Shown here in pieces: positions 19,585 through 27,000 of a stretch of DNA of 31,267 bases. Below the pieces are notes generated by a model. The model had not been told where the DNA came from and did no database searches. It saw nothing but the letters and a program-made list of their open reading frames with translations. This DNA comes from Bacteroidaceae bacterium. GTDB taxonomy: Bacteria; Bacteroidota; Bacteroidia; Bacteroidales; Bacteroidaceae. Within the stretch, counting starts at the first letter, position 1. Each line of letters opens with the position of its first letter. The position numbers and the translations under genes were made by a program. The stretch spans positions 1 to 31,267 of the forward strand of contig JAEDMP010000024.1 of assembly GCA_016302965.1 (NCBI GenBank), read 5' to 3'.

Positions 19585-20576
19585 TACGACAGCTCCAGCA
19601 TCCGCTCGATGGGTTTCACGGCCTCACTGGCCACGGCGGGATCCACATCCACCACAGGCCACTCATAGCGCAGGGTGTTGTAGAGTTTGAGCAGGGTGTT
19701 CATCTTCATGTATTCACACTCGTTGCAGCTGCAGCCGATGCCTCCCTCGCTGATTTCGGGGGGAACGGGATAGAACATCGTGTCGGGACAGGCACGCTGC
19801 ATCTCGTGAAGGATGCCGGCCTCGGTGGCCACGATATAGGCATGTTCGGGATGCTCGGTGGCATACTTCAGCAGCACGGCTGTGGAACCCACCACATCGG
19901 CCACTGCCAGCACGGGACCCTTGCACTCGGGATGGGCCAGCACCTTGGCGTCGGGATGCTGCTCCTTGAGCTTCACAATCTCGGCCACCGAGAAACGCTC
20001 GTGTACATGGCAACCACCCTGCCAGAGCAGCATCTTCCGGCCGGTCACCTCATTGATATAGGAACCGAGGTTGTAGTCGGGACCGAAAATCAGACGGGCA
20101 TCCTTGGGGAAGGTGTCGACAATCTTCCGGGCATTGCCGCTGGTGACCACCACATCGGTCAGTGCCTTGACGGCAGCCGTGGTGTTGACATAACTCACCA
20201 CCTGGTAGCCGGGGTGCTCCTCCTTGAATTTCTTCAAGTCGTCGGCCTTGCAGGAGTCGGCCAGCGAGCAACCCGAGTTGAGGTCGGGAGCGAGCACCAG
20301 TTTCTCCGGACTGAGCACCTTGCAGGTTTCGGCCATGAAATGCACACCACACATCACGATGATGCGGGCATCGGTCTCGGCAGCCTTGCGTGCCAGTGCC
20401 AAGGAGTCGCCGATGAAGTCGGCCACCTCCTGAATCTCACCCTGCGTATAGTAGTGGGCGAGAATCACCGCATTCTTTTCCTTGCAGATTGCTCTGATTT
20501 CTTTCTTCAAATCTACCTCTTCGCCCACGGGTTCGTCGATGAATCCCTGTTTGAGCCATTCGTTTTTCAACATCAT
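19584..20576 (-). CDS. nadA: Quinolinate synthase NadA
   Basis: NadA condenses iminoaspartate with dihydroxyacetone phosphate to quinolinate in NAD synthesis and holds a [4Fe-4S] cluster. The 330-residue product shows AVILAHYYTQGEIQEVADFI, then cysteines in NSGCSLADSC (C103), QGGCHVHERF (C189) and CSCNECEYMKMNTL (C287), which correspond to the three cluster ligands. Length is normal for the family. Two ATG codons lie in tandem at the start; either could be used. No nadB or nadC is present in the window; instead the gene is followed with a one-base overlap by a glycosyltransferase. A promoter about 200 bases upstream would give a long leader lying across the DnaA-box region. Confidence 0.96.
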   Translation of the reverse strand: MMLKNEWLKQGFIDEPVGEEVDLKKEIRAICKEKNAVILAHYYTQGEIQEVADFIGDSLALARKAAETDARIIVMCGVHFMAETCKVLSPEKLVLAPDLNSGCSLADSCKADDLKKFKEEHPGYQVVSYVNTTAAVKALTDVVVTSGNARKIVDTFPKDARLIFGPDYNLGSYINEVTGRKMLLWQGGCHVHERFSVAEIVKLKEQHPDAKVLAHPECKGPVLAVADVVGSTAVLLKYATEHPEHAYIVATEAGILHEMQRACPDTMFYPVPPEISEGGIGCSCNECEYMKMNTLLKLYNTLRYEWPVVDVDPAVASEAVKPIERMLELS

Positions 20577-20637
20577 ATACTCTTCATTTTGTTTTTTATT
20601 TTTCTTTTCAAAAGAGAAATGATAGGTATGATAGGCC

Positions 20638-20972
20638 GTTGATAAGTTGATAAGTCGGGGCCCGATTATTTGGCCATTTGGTTATCAGACCGGGAGTAGG
20701 GATTGTCCACATCGGCTGTTGATGATTATTTCCTCATTATCAGCTTATAGGATGATTTATCCACATTTCTCTATTTCGGTGCAAAATTAATAAGTTTATA
20801 TCATTTTTCTTCAAAAAAGTGTGGAAATCTTTCTATTAATCGTTGTATAAAGCGGTTGATATCCCCAATTAGGGGCTGTGGCATGGATAGTATCCAACTT
20901 GTTCGGGGGTTATGAGAAGGTTATGAGTAGGGTTATCCACCACTTATCAACAGTGTTTTCCACCGTTTGTCA
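20638..20972. other. Candidate replication origin / DnaA-binding locus
   Basis: A perfect E. coli-type DnaA box TTATCCACA lies at 20757-20765, and TTGTCCACA (one mismatch) at 20703-20711. To the right, 9-mers begin at 20910, 20921, 20933, 20944 and 20956 (TTATGAGAA, TTATGAGTA, TTATCCACC, TTATCAACA, TTTTCCACC), spaced 11, 12, 11 and 12 bases, all in one direction. Two inverted TTGATAA units lie at 20639 and 20647. Between the clusters, about 20782-20860 is AT-rich. The flanking genes diverge. Phased DnaA boxes beside AT-rich DNA are the layout of bacterial origins; dnaA itself is not in the window, which is not required in this phylum. Confidence 0.5.
20782..20814 (-). promoter_or_regulatory. 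Possible promoter for nadA operon
   Basis: Minus strand TAATTTTG (20789-20782) with TTG at 20814-20812, spacer 22 bases, slightly long. It would start a transcript about 200 bases before nadA, crossing the DnaA-like boxes at 20703 and 20757. Confidence 0.5.
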
Positions 20973-21005
20973 GGGGCTGCAGGACAGAAAAAGTGAAGGA
21001 ATCAC

Positions 21006-21036
21006 TTGGTATTGTCACTTGTTTTTTGTACTTTTG
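21006..21036 (+). promoter_or_regulatory. Promoter for TrmH-like gene
   Basis: TTG at 21006-21008, a 20-base spacer and TACTTTTG at 21029-21036 match both promoter elements. The expected transcript start near 21042 leaves about 40 bases before the chosen start codon. Confidence 0.75.
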
Positions 21037-21082
21037 CCGAGCATATCAAATGCGGATATTGAATCATACAAAATCAAGAATA

Positions 21083-21607
21083 ATGGCAAGAAAACTGAGA
21101 ACGAAGGAGATGGTGCGTCTCTCCGTTGAAGAATACAAGGAGGCGGAAAAGGAGCCGCTCGTTGTGGTGTTGGATGATGTACGTTCCATCTATAATGTGG
21201 GCAGTGTGTTCCGCACCTGCGATGCCTTCAGGGTGGAGGCTGTCTATCTCTGTGGCATCAGTGCACAGCCTCCTGGCAAGGAGATGCACAAGACGGCCCT
21301 GGGGGCTGAGGAGAGCGTTGCCTGGCGCTATTTTCCCACCGCGCTGGAAGCGGTAGAGGAACTGAAGCAACGGGGCTATACCGTCTATGCCATCGAGCAG
21401 GCTGAGGGCAGTATCTCGGCCGAAGATTTCAGGGCGGAGCCTGGCCGCAGGTATGCCATCGTCCTGGGCAATGAGGTGAAGGGGGTACACCAGGAAGTCA
21501 TCGATGCCTCTGACGGATGTATCGAAATCAGGCAGGATGGCACCAAGCATTCCATGAATGTGTCGGTGACGGCAGGCATCATCATCTACAAGATATTGAG
21601 GGGATGA
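21083..21607 (+). CDS. TrmH/SpoU family RNA 2'-O-methyltransferase
   Basis: The 174-residue product is a SPOUT-fold enzyme that methylates ribose 2'-OH in tRNA or rRNA using S-adenosylmethionine. All three family motifs are visible: motif 1 NVGSVFRTCDAF with the catalytic arginine (about residues 38-49), motif 2 AIVLGNEVKGVH (about 127-138), and motif 3 IRQDGTKHSMNVSVTAGI near the end, forming the knotted cofactor site. It lacks the extra N-terminal substrate-binding domain of larger relatives, so the exact RNA target cannot be named. The start at 21083 is chosen because an ATG at 21050 would lie within about ten bases of the predicted transcript start. Confidence 0.9.
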   Translation: MARKLRTKEMVRLSVEEYKEAEKEPLVVVLDDVRSIYNVGSVFRTCDAFRVEAVYLCGISAQPPGKEMHKTALGAEESVAWRYFPTALEAVEELKQRGYTVYAIEQAEGSISAEDFRAEPGRRYAIVLGNEVKGVHQEVIDASDGCIEIRQDGTKHSMNVSVTAGIIIYKILRG

Positions 21608-21630
21608 AAGATGATGAAAGATGAAGGATG

Positions 21631-21677
21631 AAAAAACAGGGAAGCAGAAGTGTTGATTCTTTGCTTCCCTGTTTTTT
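21631..21677. terminator. Bidirectional terminator between trmH-like gene and cyclophilin gene
   Basis: The arms AAAAAACAGGGAAGCA (21631-21646) and TGCTTCCCTGTTTTTT (21662-21677) pair perfectly over 16 bp, giving a T run on both strands. It lies between convergent genes. Confidence 0.92.
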
Positions 21678-21689
21678 GGGTAGGTAGGT

Positions 21690-22433
21690 TTAGTCTTCCA
21701 GAACAGTTACCTGCATGCTCACATCCTCTACGGGACGGTCGTTGCGGCCGGTAGCCACGTTCTGGATTTGCTCTACGATGTCGAGTCCCTCTTCCACTTC
21801 GCCGAACACCGTATATTGGTTGTCGAGGAAGGGGGTACCACCAAGCGTTGTGTAAACCTTCACTTGTTCGTCGGTGAACTTCATCGTGCCCTGTTCGGCA
21901 CAGATGGCATGCGTCTGGGCGATGAGGTCATCCTGCAGTTCCTGCAGGGCAGCCTGGTCGCGCTTGCGTCGCAGATCCATGATTTTGGGACGGTTCTCGG
22001 CCACCAAACGGTTGAATACACCCTGTTCCTGTTGCATGGCCAGTTGGCGTTCCATCTGTTTCAGTTCGCCCGGCTTGTACTGTTTTCCCCAAACGATATA
22101 GAACTGGCTGCCGCTGCTTTCCCTGTTGGGGTTCACCTCATCGGAGGTGCGGGCGGCACTCAGGGCACCACGCTTGTGGAAGAGTTGGGGATAGACAAAC
22201 TCGGCGGGGATGGTATAGTCGGGACCGCCTGTGCCGAGATTCTTGCCTGCCGGAGCACCTTTCGAGTCGGGGTCGCCTCCCTGTATCATGAAGTCCTTGA
22301 TGACACGGTGGAAGAGGGTACCGTCGAAATAGCCCTCGGAAGCCAGTTTGACGAAGTTGTCGCGGTGCTTGGGAGTCTCGTCATAGAGACGCACCACGAT
22401 GTCGCCGAGGGAGGTATGTATCTGAACCTTCAT
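21690..22433 (-). CDS. Cyclophilin-type peptidyl-prolyl isomerase
   Basis: The 247-residue product is a cyclophilin, which speeds cis-trans isomerisation of peptide bonds before proline. Core motifs are present: FHRVIKDFMIQGGD (residues 41-54, including the catalytic Arg), GTGGPDYTIPAEF, SGSQFYIV, and VFGEVEEGLDIVEQI. A charged helical insert of about 75 residues (118-195) separates the strand after SQFYIV from the last core motif, so the protein is longer than the usual 165-residue single domain. No signal peptide is visible, so it is likely cytosolic. The start MKVQIHTSLG is chosen as the family N-terminus. It follows the rubredoxin gene by 8 bases. Confidence 0.93.
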   Translation of the reverse strand: MKVQIHTSLGDIVVRLYDETPKHRDNFVKLASEGYFDGTLFHRVIKDFMIQGGDPDSKGAPAGKNLGTGGPDYTIPAEFVYPQLFHKRGALSAARTSDEVNPNRESSGSQFYIVWGKQYKPGELKQMERQLAMQQEQGVFNRLVAENRPKIMDLRRKRDQAALQELQDDLIAQTHAICAEQGTMKFTDEQVKVYTTLGGTPFLDNQYTVFGEVEEGLDIVEQIQNVATGRNDRPVEDVSMQVTVLED

Positions 22434-22441
22434 TTTGCTTA

Positions 22442-22603
22442 TTATTCTACAACGCTGAAGTCTTCCTTGCCAACTCCGCAGAGGGGGCATACCCAATCTT
22501 CGGGGATGTCTTCGAAAGCTGTTCCGGGCTCGATGCCGTTTTCGGGGTCGCCTACTTCAGGATCATAAACATATCCGCAGGTGTCGCAAATGTACTTTTT
22601 CAT
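22442..22603 (-). CDS. Rubredoxin
   Basis: This 53-residue protein, MKKYICDTCGYVYDPEVGDP at its start, is a small one-iron electron carrier. Two CxxC-type knuckles, YICDTCGY (C6, C9) and VCPLCGVGK (C39, C42), hold the iron. The acidic middle with the conserved GTAFEDIPEDWVCP stretch is typical. It probably serves in oxidative-stress electron transfer (for example to rubrerythrin or a superoxide reductase elsewhere), which is family knowledge rather than something visible here. It lies 58 bases after the GT9 gene and 8 bases before the cyclophilin gene on the same strand. Confidence 0.96.
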   Translation of the reverse strand: MKKYICDTCGYVYDPEVGDPENGIEPGTAFEDIPEDWVCPLCGVGKEDFSVVE

Positions 22604-22661
22604 AATTGTAATAGTTTTAATTGTTGATGGATGTTGGTTATCTTATCACGTAATAATGTTT

Positions 22662-23720
22662 CTATTCGAATTTCTTCAGGTTTTCTTCAATCTTGCTGAA
22701 GATAACTTCGGCCGGAATCTGTTTCATGCAGGCGAAGTCGCCCGTGAGACAGGGTTTGTTGCCGTAGATGCTGCAGGGGCGGCAAGGCAGGTCAAGTTGC
22801 ACGATATTCCCGCTCTTCTGGTTCCATCCCAGGAATCCAGCATAGGGATGGGTGGCTCCCCACACACTCACCACGGGGGTGGCAGTGAGGGATGCCAGAT
22901 GCATGTTGGCAGAGTCCATCGATACGAGCACCTGCAGATGGCTCATCAGAATAAGTTCCTCGTCGAGCGACTGGAGCTGGGAGGCCACATGTACACACTG
23001 GGCAAACCGTTGGCACCAGCGGGCAAAGGTCTCGTCTTCCTTCTCACCTCTGCCGAAGAGGAAAATGCTGCTGTGCTCATATTTGCGGGCTATCATACCG
23101 ATGACCTCTTCCATCCGCTCAATGGGGTAGACCTTGCCCTGGTGGGCGGCAAAGGGGGCGATGCCTATCCAGAGACCCGCTTGGGACCGTTGGCTGATGG
23201 ACTGGGGAAGACGTTCCAGGGGGCCTCCCCCCGGGGGGAAGAGTGAGGTGAAATGGGGTTTGAAGTTGTAGCCCAGTTTGTGGAACACCTCCGTATAGTT
23301 GTCGAACGAGGTGGGCAGCTGCTGCAGAATCTTGTTTTTCGACCTCATCAGGTGGCGTTTATCCTCGCGGTGCTTGTCGATATGCCTCACCTTGGAGATA
23401 TAGTCAAACTGGAATCGCAGTCTGAGATATTCCGATCGGAGCACATCATGCAGGTCGGCCACTGCCGTGAATTTCTTGGCAGAGAGCCTGCGGTAGAGCG
23501 CGTTGAGCCCCTTGATGCCCTTGTATTCCTTCTTTAGGTCGGCTTCCATGAAGAAGATGTTGGGATGCAGATTCTCGAACAGCGAACGGGCGAAGGGCCG
23601 GCTGAGCACGGTGATACGCAGGTCGGGATAGGCCTCGGCAAGGCTGTAAACGATGGGCACCACCATGGCGGTGTCGCCCAGGGCTGAGAACCGGATGACA
23701 AGGATATGGTCTTTTTTCAT
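22662..23720 (-). CDS. Glycosyltransferase family 9 (ADP-heptose:LPS heptosyltransferase-like)
   Basis: The 352-residue product belongs to GT9 (WaaC/WaaF), enzymes of the GT-B fold that add heptose to the lipopolysaccharide core at the inner membrane. It opens with ILVIRFSALGDTAMVVPIVY, the glycine-rich N-terminal signature, and has the donor-site stretch LVSMDSANMHLASLTATPVV plus VWGATHPYAGF in the C-terminal half. Near the end, CRPCSIYGNKPCLTGDFACM is a cysteine-rich segment (four Cys) common in Bacteroidetes members. It lies 13 bases after a DUF4254 gene, a pairing typical of the phylum. The sugar transferred is inferred, not shown. Confidence 0.92.
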   Translation of the reverse strand: MKKDHILVIRFSALGDTAMVVPIVYSLAEAYPDLRITVLSRPFARSLFENLHPNIFFMEADLKKEYKGIKGLNALYRRLSAKKFTAVADLHDVLRSEYLRLRFQFDYISKVRHIDKHREDKRHLMRSKNKILQQLPTSFDNYTEVFHKLGYNFKPHFTSLFPPGGGPLERLPQSISQRSQAGLWIGIAPFAAHQGKVYPIERMEEVIGMIARKYEHSSIFLFGRGEKEDETFARWCQRFAQCVHVASQLQSLDEELILMSHLQVLVSMDSANMHLASLTATPVVSVWGATHPYAGFLGWNQKSGNIVQLDLPCRPCSIYGNKPCLTGDFACMKQIPAEVIFSKIEENLKKFE

Positions 23721-23733
23721 CTATGAGTGGGGG

Positions 23734-24348
23734 TTATTTCTGTTGCTGGTAGAGCACGGGGTTGGTAGAAGGGTCGTTGTACATCTTCATCTGTCGGTAC
23801 ACCTTCATGCGAACACGTCCCGCCTGCAAATCGTCGAGCAGCTGGTTGATGGCACCGGAGAGGTCGTCCTTCTGTTCCAGCAGCACGTTGAGTTTGTTGT
23901 TGCAGCGCTGGATATGCTCATCGGAAGCATCGGCACGCTGCACTTGTTCCTGCATGTGGTAAATCTTCAGAATCAGGATAGAGAGGCGGTCGATGGCCCA
24001 TGCCGGACTCTCGGTGTTCAGCCGGGCATCAGCCTGCAGGGTCACCTGGCTGTAGTATTGCAGGAAATAACTGTCAATCTGCTCCACCAGGTCGGTACGG
24101 TCCTGGTTGCTCTTGTCGATGCGGCGTTTCAGGGCGAGCGCAGCAGTGGGGTCAATCTCCGGGTCGCGAATCAGGTCTTCCAAATGCCACTGCACCGTAT
24201 CGATCCAGTTTTTCAGGTAGAGACTGTACTCGATGGTTCCTTTGGCGTATGGATTATTGATGGGGCAATCTACGTTGTCCGTCTTGTGATAATCATTGAT
24301 AGCTTGGCTGAAGATGTCAATGCAAAGATCGGTGAATGTTGGTTCCAT
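23734..24348 (-). CDS. DUF4254 domain protein
   Basis: The 204-residue, mostly helical and charged product matches DUF4254, a domain nearly restricted to Bacteroidetes and commonly encoded next to a GT9 glycosyltransferase. Visible features include NNPYAKGTIEYSLYLKNWID, WHLEDLIRDPEIDP, ALALKRRIDKSNQDRTDLVE, and ETPAW-like ESPAWAIDRLSILILKIYHM. No signal peptide or membrane segment is seen. It heads the DUF4254-GT9-rubredoxin-cyclophilin series from a well-matched promoter. Its function is unknown; the constant neighbourhood suggests a partner or regulator of the heptosyltransferase-like enzyme. Confidence 0.9.
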   Translation of the reverse strand: MEPTFTDLCIDIFSQAINDYHKTDNVDCPINNPYAKGTIEYSLYLKNWIDTVQWHLEDLIRDPEIDPTAALALKRRIDKSNQDRTDLVEQIDSYFLQYYSQVTLQADARLNTESPAWAIDRLSILILKIYHMQEQVQRADASDEHIQRCNNKLNVLLEQKDDLSGAINQLLDDLQAGRVRMKVYRQMKMYNDPSTNPVLYQQQK

Positions 24349-24383
24349 AAACGATTAGGTTGTTTTTTTTCGATATTTATCTG

Positions 24384-24414
24384 CAAATCTACTGAAATAT
24401 TTTTAATTATCCAA
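24384..24414 (-). promoter_or_regulatory. Promoter for DUF4254-GT9 operon
   Basis: Minus strand TAGATTTG (24391-24384) with TTG at 24414-24412 and a 20-base spacer, 36 bases before the DUF4254 start. Confidence 0.78.
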
Positions 24415-24465
24415 CATTTTCTTCATATTTTGATACTATTTATTTCATTTGATATATATTTTGTG

Positions 24466-24473
24466 TAATTTTG
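24466..24473 (+). promoter_or_regulatory. -7 box for pdxB
   Basis: TAATTTTG matches TAnnTTTG. No TTG lies at 19-21 bases upstream. The pdxB start is 88 bases downstream. Confidence 0.55.
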
Positions 24474-24560
24474 CATGGCAGAACAGCCCATTCAGCCATC
24501 ATCATGCACTTGTGGCATGACAGGACAGGATGAACAGGACACGTAGATGAACAAGAAAAG

Positions 24561-25574
24561 ATGAAAATAGTAGTAGATGATAAAATTCCCTATATCCGTC
24601 CCTCGTTGGAAAAGATGGGAGTGGACGTAGTGTATAAAAATGGCAGCGGGATTGGTCCGGATGATGTGCGGGATGCCGATGCTTTAGTGGTGCGTACCCG
24701 TACGCGTTGTGATGCCCGTCTGCTGGAGGGAAGCCGTATCAGGTATGTGGCCACAGCCACCATTGGTTTCGACCATATCGATGTGGACTACCTGGACAGC
24801 AAAGGCATTGCATGGATGAACTGTCCGGGATGCAATGCGGGTTCGGTTGAGCAGTATCTGCGGTCGTGTCTGCTCCTGTTGGAGCGCGAGCATGGGCTAT
24901 GCCTGCAGCAGACCACACTCGGTGTGGTGGGCTGTGGACATGTGGGCAGCAGGATTGTGCGGATGGCCCGCGAGTTGGGCATGGAGGTATTGGTATGTGA
25001 CCCCTTCCTTCCGCAAGAGGGACTGGTTGACAGGGCTGTCATCGAATCTTGTTCAGACATCATCACCTATCATGTGCCCCTCACCCGTGAAGGTACACAT
25101 CCCACTTTCCATCTCTGCCACGAAGGCTCTTTCGGCAGAATGCGGCGCCACCCCTTGATTATCAACACGAGCAGGGGAGAGGTGGTGGACAACCAGGCCT
25201 TGCTGCAGGCGCTGCAAGACGGACTGGTCAGGGATGCCATCATCGACACCTGGGAGCATGAACCTCAGATCAGTCTGCCTCTGCTGGAGCGGGTCATGAT
25301 AGGCACCCCACATATCGCGGGCTATTCAGCCGACGGCAAGGTGAATGCCGACAATATGGTCATCGACGGATTGTGCCGTTTCTTCTCCTTGCCCCATCCC
25401 GGAAGGGTGGAGGCTCCCTCCTTGCCCTCCGCTTTCCGCTATACGGGCGACCCGCTGCAACTCTATGACCCGCGCACAGACAGCCGGGCTTTGAAGAGCC
25501 ATCCGGACTGGTTTGAGCGTCTCAGAGGCGACTATCCGCTGCGGCGTGAACATGCCGATAGGTTTTGTCAATAA
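24561..25574 (+). CDS. pdxB: Erythronate-4-phosphate dehydrogenase
   Basis: PdxB oxidises 4-phosphoerythronate in the DXP-dependent route to pyridoxal phosphate. The 337-residue product is a D-2-hydroxyacid dehydrogenase: KIVVDDKIPYIRPSLEKMG at the start, VATATIGFDHIDVDYLDSKG, the NAD site VVGCGHVGSRIVRMARELGM (about residues 121-140), catalytic Arg in INTSRGEVVD, Glu in TWEHEP and His in GTPHIAGYSADGK. The short C-terminal domain (from about 285) fits PdxB rather than SerA. The downstream C1 peptidase gene starts 7 bases after the stop, so the two are probably co-transcribed. Confidence 0.95.
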   Translation: MKIVVDDKIPYIRPSLEKMGVDVVYKNGSGIGPDDVRDADALVVRTRTRCDARLLEGSRIRYVATATIGFDHIDVDYLDSKGIAWMNCPGCNAGSVEQYLRSCLLLLEREHGLCLQQTTLGVVGCGHVGSRIVRMARELGMEVLVCDPFLPQEGLVDRAVIESCSDIITYHVPLTREGTHPTFHLCHEGSFGRMRRHPLIINTSRGEVVDNQALLQALQDGLVRDAIIDTWEHEPQISLPLLERVMIGTPHIAGYSADGKVNADNMVIDGLCRFFSLPHPGRVEAPSLPSAFRYTGDPLQLYDPRTDSRALKSHPDWFERLRGDYPLRREHADRFCQ

Positions 25575-25581
25575 ACTGCTT

Positions 25582-26664
25582 ATGGGTTGGAACAGGATCA
25601 TCCGCTTGACTCTTGTCTGTGGCTGTATGGTCATGGGACTGCTTTTGGGATGGCTTTCTCCGTCTGAGGAGGAAAAGCAAGAGCCCTCGGCCTACCGATT
25701 CCGGATTCTCGTGAAAAACAGGATGACGCCCGTCAAGAACCAGGGCAGCGAGTCGAACTGCTGGATATATGCCATGCTGGCCACCATCGAGACCGAACAT
25801 CTCATGCGGGGCGACTCGGTACATCTCTCGGTGGCCTACGCCATGCGTTGCCTGATGGAGGAAAACTACAGGCTGACATACCTCAGCGGCGGCAAACGGC
25901 AGGTGTCCTGCAGAGGGATGGGTATCACGCTGGTTCATCTGATGGAGCGCTGGGGCATGTATCCATACGATGCCTATCGGGGTGGAAGCAGCCCGGTGGG
26001 CAAGGTCGTTCAGCATAAGATGCTGCATCTGGCAGAGATGGCATACCGGCACAACCGTGGCCTGCAGGCTTGCCAGAAGGAGATGGACAGGATTCTCAAC
26101 AAGGCCTATGGGCCTCTGCCGCCCCGGGTGTATATGTATGGAGCCGAATATACACCCGGAGAGTTTGCACGCAGTGTGTGCTATCCCGGTGAGTATGAGG
26201 GATTCACCAGCTTCACACATCATCCCTACGGACTGCGGTTCCCCATCGAGGTTGCCGACAACTGGGAGAACAATTCACTGATGAATGTCCCGATTGATAC
26301 ACTTCTGGAGCGAGTCAGGAAAGCGGTGAGCCGGGGACATGGCGTCTGTTGGGAAGGTGACATCAGCGAACCGGGCTTCTCCTTTGGACGAGGACTGGCG
26401 GTATGGCCCAAGGGGATTGCAGTCACCACCGGGCATCGGCAACAACAATTTGAATGCCATCAGACCACCGACGACCACTGTATGGCCATCGTCGGCATAG
26501 CCCAAGACCAGCATGGAACCAACTATTTCATCCTGAAAAACTCCTGGGGAACAGACAATCCATTTGGTGGACTGATGATGATGTCGGAGGATTACTTCAG
26601 AATGAAAACCATTGCCGTCTTTCTGTCCAAAGAGGCGCTGAAAACTGAAAATTCCCATGGTTAG
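25582..26664 (+). CDS. Membrane-anchored papain-like (C1) cysteine peptidase
   Basis: The 360-residue product has a short basic start and one hydrophobic segment (residues 8-25), then a peptidase domain of the papain superfamily resembling bleomycin hydrolase (C1B). The oxyanion glutamine and nucleophile are in TPVKNQGSESNCWIYA (Q54, C60); the catalytic His is in TTDDHCMAIVGIAQ and Asn in YFILKNSWGTDNPFGG. The active-site set is complete. It is shorter than cytosolic PepC/bleomycin hydrolase (about 450), and the leader suggests it is tethered at, or exported across, the inner membrane. The ATG at 25582 is preferred because it begins just before the hydrophobic segment, 7 bases after pdxB; an ATG at 25552 would overlap pdxB by 23 bases. 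Confidence 0.87.
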   Translation: MGWNRIIRLTLVCGCMVMGLLLGWLSPSEEEKQEPSAYRFRILVKNRMTPVKNQGSESNCWIYAMLATIETEHLMRGDSVHLSVAYAMRCLMEENYRLTYLSGGKRQVSCRGMGITLVHLMERWGMYPYDAYRGGSSPVGKVVQHKMLHLAEMAYRHNRGLQACQKEMDRILNKAYGPLPPRVYMYGAEYTPGEFARSVCYPGEYEGFTSFTHHPYGLRFPIEVADNWENNSLMNVPIDTLLERVRKAVSRGHGVCWEGDISEPGFSFGRGLAVWPKGIAVTTGHRQQQFECHQTTDDHCMAIVGIAQDQHGTNYFILKNSWGTDNPFGGLMMMSEDYFRMKTIAVFLSKEALKTENSHG

Positions 26665-26750
26665 CCATCCTTGATTTGATTTATGTCAATAAAAAAGTGC
26701 AATATGCAACAAAATGATAAAAAAAACATGGAGATTATGATATATTGTAG

Positions 26751-26826
26751 TATCTTTGCACTGTGTTTTTCATAGTATTAGATTTAAGGTTAACAAAGAT
26801 TGGGACTCAGCGGAGTCCCTTTTTTT
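26751..26826 (+). ncRNA. Candidate small RNA with own promoter and terminator
   Basis: A TATCTTTG box at 26751-26758 is followed, with no open frame of note, by a perfect 7-bp hairpin GGGACTC-AGCG-GAGTCCC (26802-26819) and seven T's (to 26826). The predicted transcript is about 60 nt, from near 26764. It is separated from the greA promoter by 84 bases, so it is not merely a greA leader unless the terminator is read through. The body includes the stretch GATTTAAGGTTAACAAAGAT. No -33 TTG is visible. No Rfam family is assigned from sequence alone. Confidence 0.6.
26802..26826 (+). terminator. Intrinsic terminator of candidate small RNA
   Basis: A 7-bp GC-containing stem with loop AGCG is followed at once by seven T's on the plus strand. 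Confidence 0.85.
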
Positions 26827-26910
26827 ATGTCTTGACCTCTGTTTTGGCATGCTATCCCCTTGATTAAGGTAAATTAACACGAAATATTTTACATGGTGGG
26901 AAATAATGCC

Positions 26911-26918
26911 TATCTTTG
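26911..26918 (+). promoter_or_regulatory. -7 box for greA
   Basis: TATCTTTG, followed by GCA, matches TAnnTTTG. It gives a leader of about 120 bases before greA. Confidence 0.7.
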
Positions 26919-26955
26919 CAAACAGGTAAAAAATAATGGCTTATCAATAGCATAG

Positions 26956-27000
26956 GATTCCGGCGAGATGTAGAGAAACATGTCGGGATCTTTATTTTTT
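26956..27000 (+). promoter_or_regulatory. Attenuator-like hairpin in greA leader
   Basis: GATTCCG (26956-26962) pairs with CGGGATC (26984-26990) with one G-U pair; an inner ATGT/ACAT stem closes a small loop. TTTATTTTTT follows at 26991-27000. The layout resembles an intrinsic terminator inside the leader, which could limit greA transcription or end a second short RNA. Confidence 0.45.

Noticed and set aside
26936..26950. Four-codon upstream frame before greA as a leader peptide gene
   Set aside because: Too short to support as a gene; kept only as a remark in the greA leader finding.
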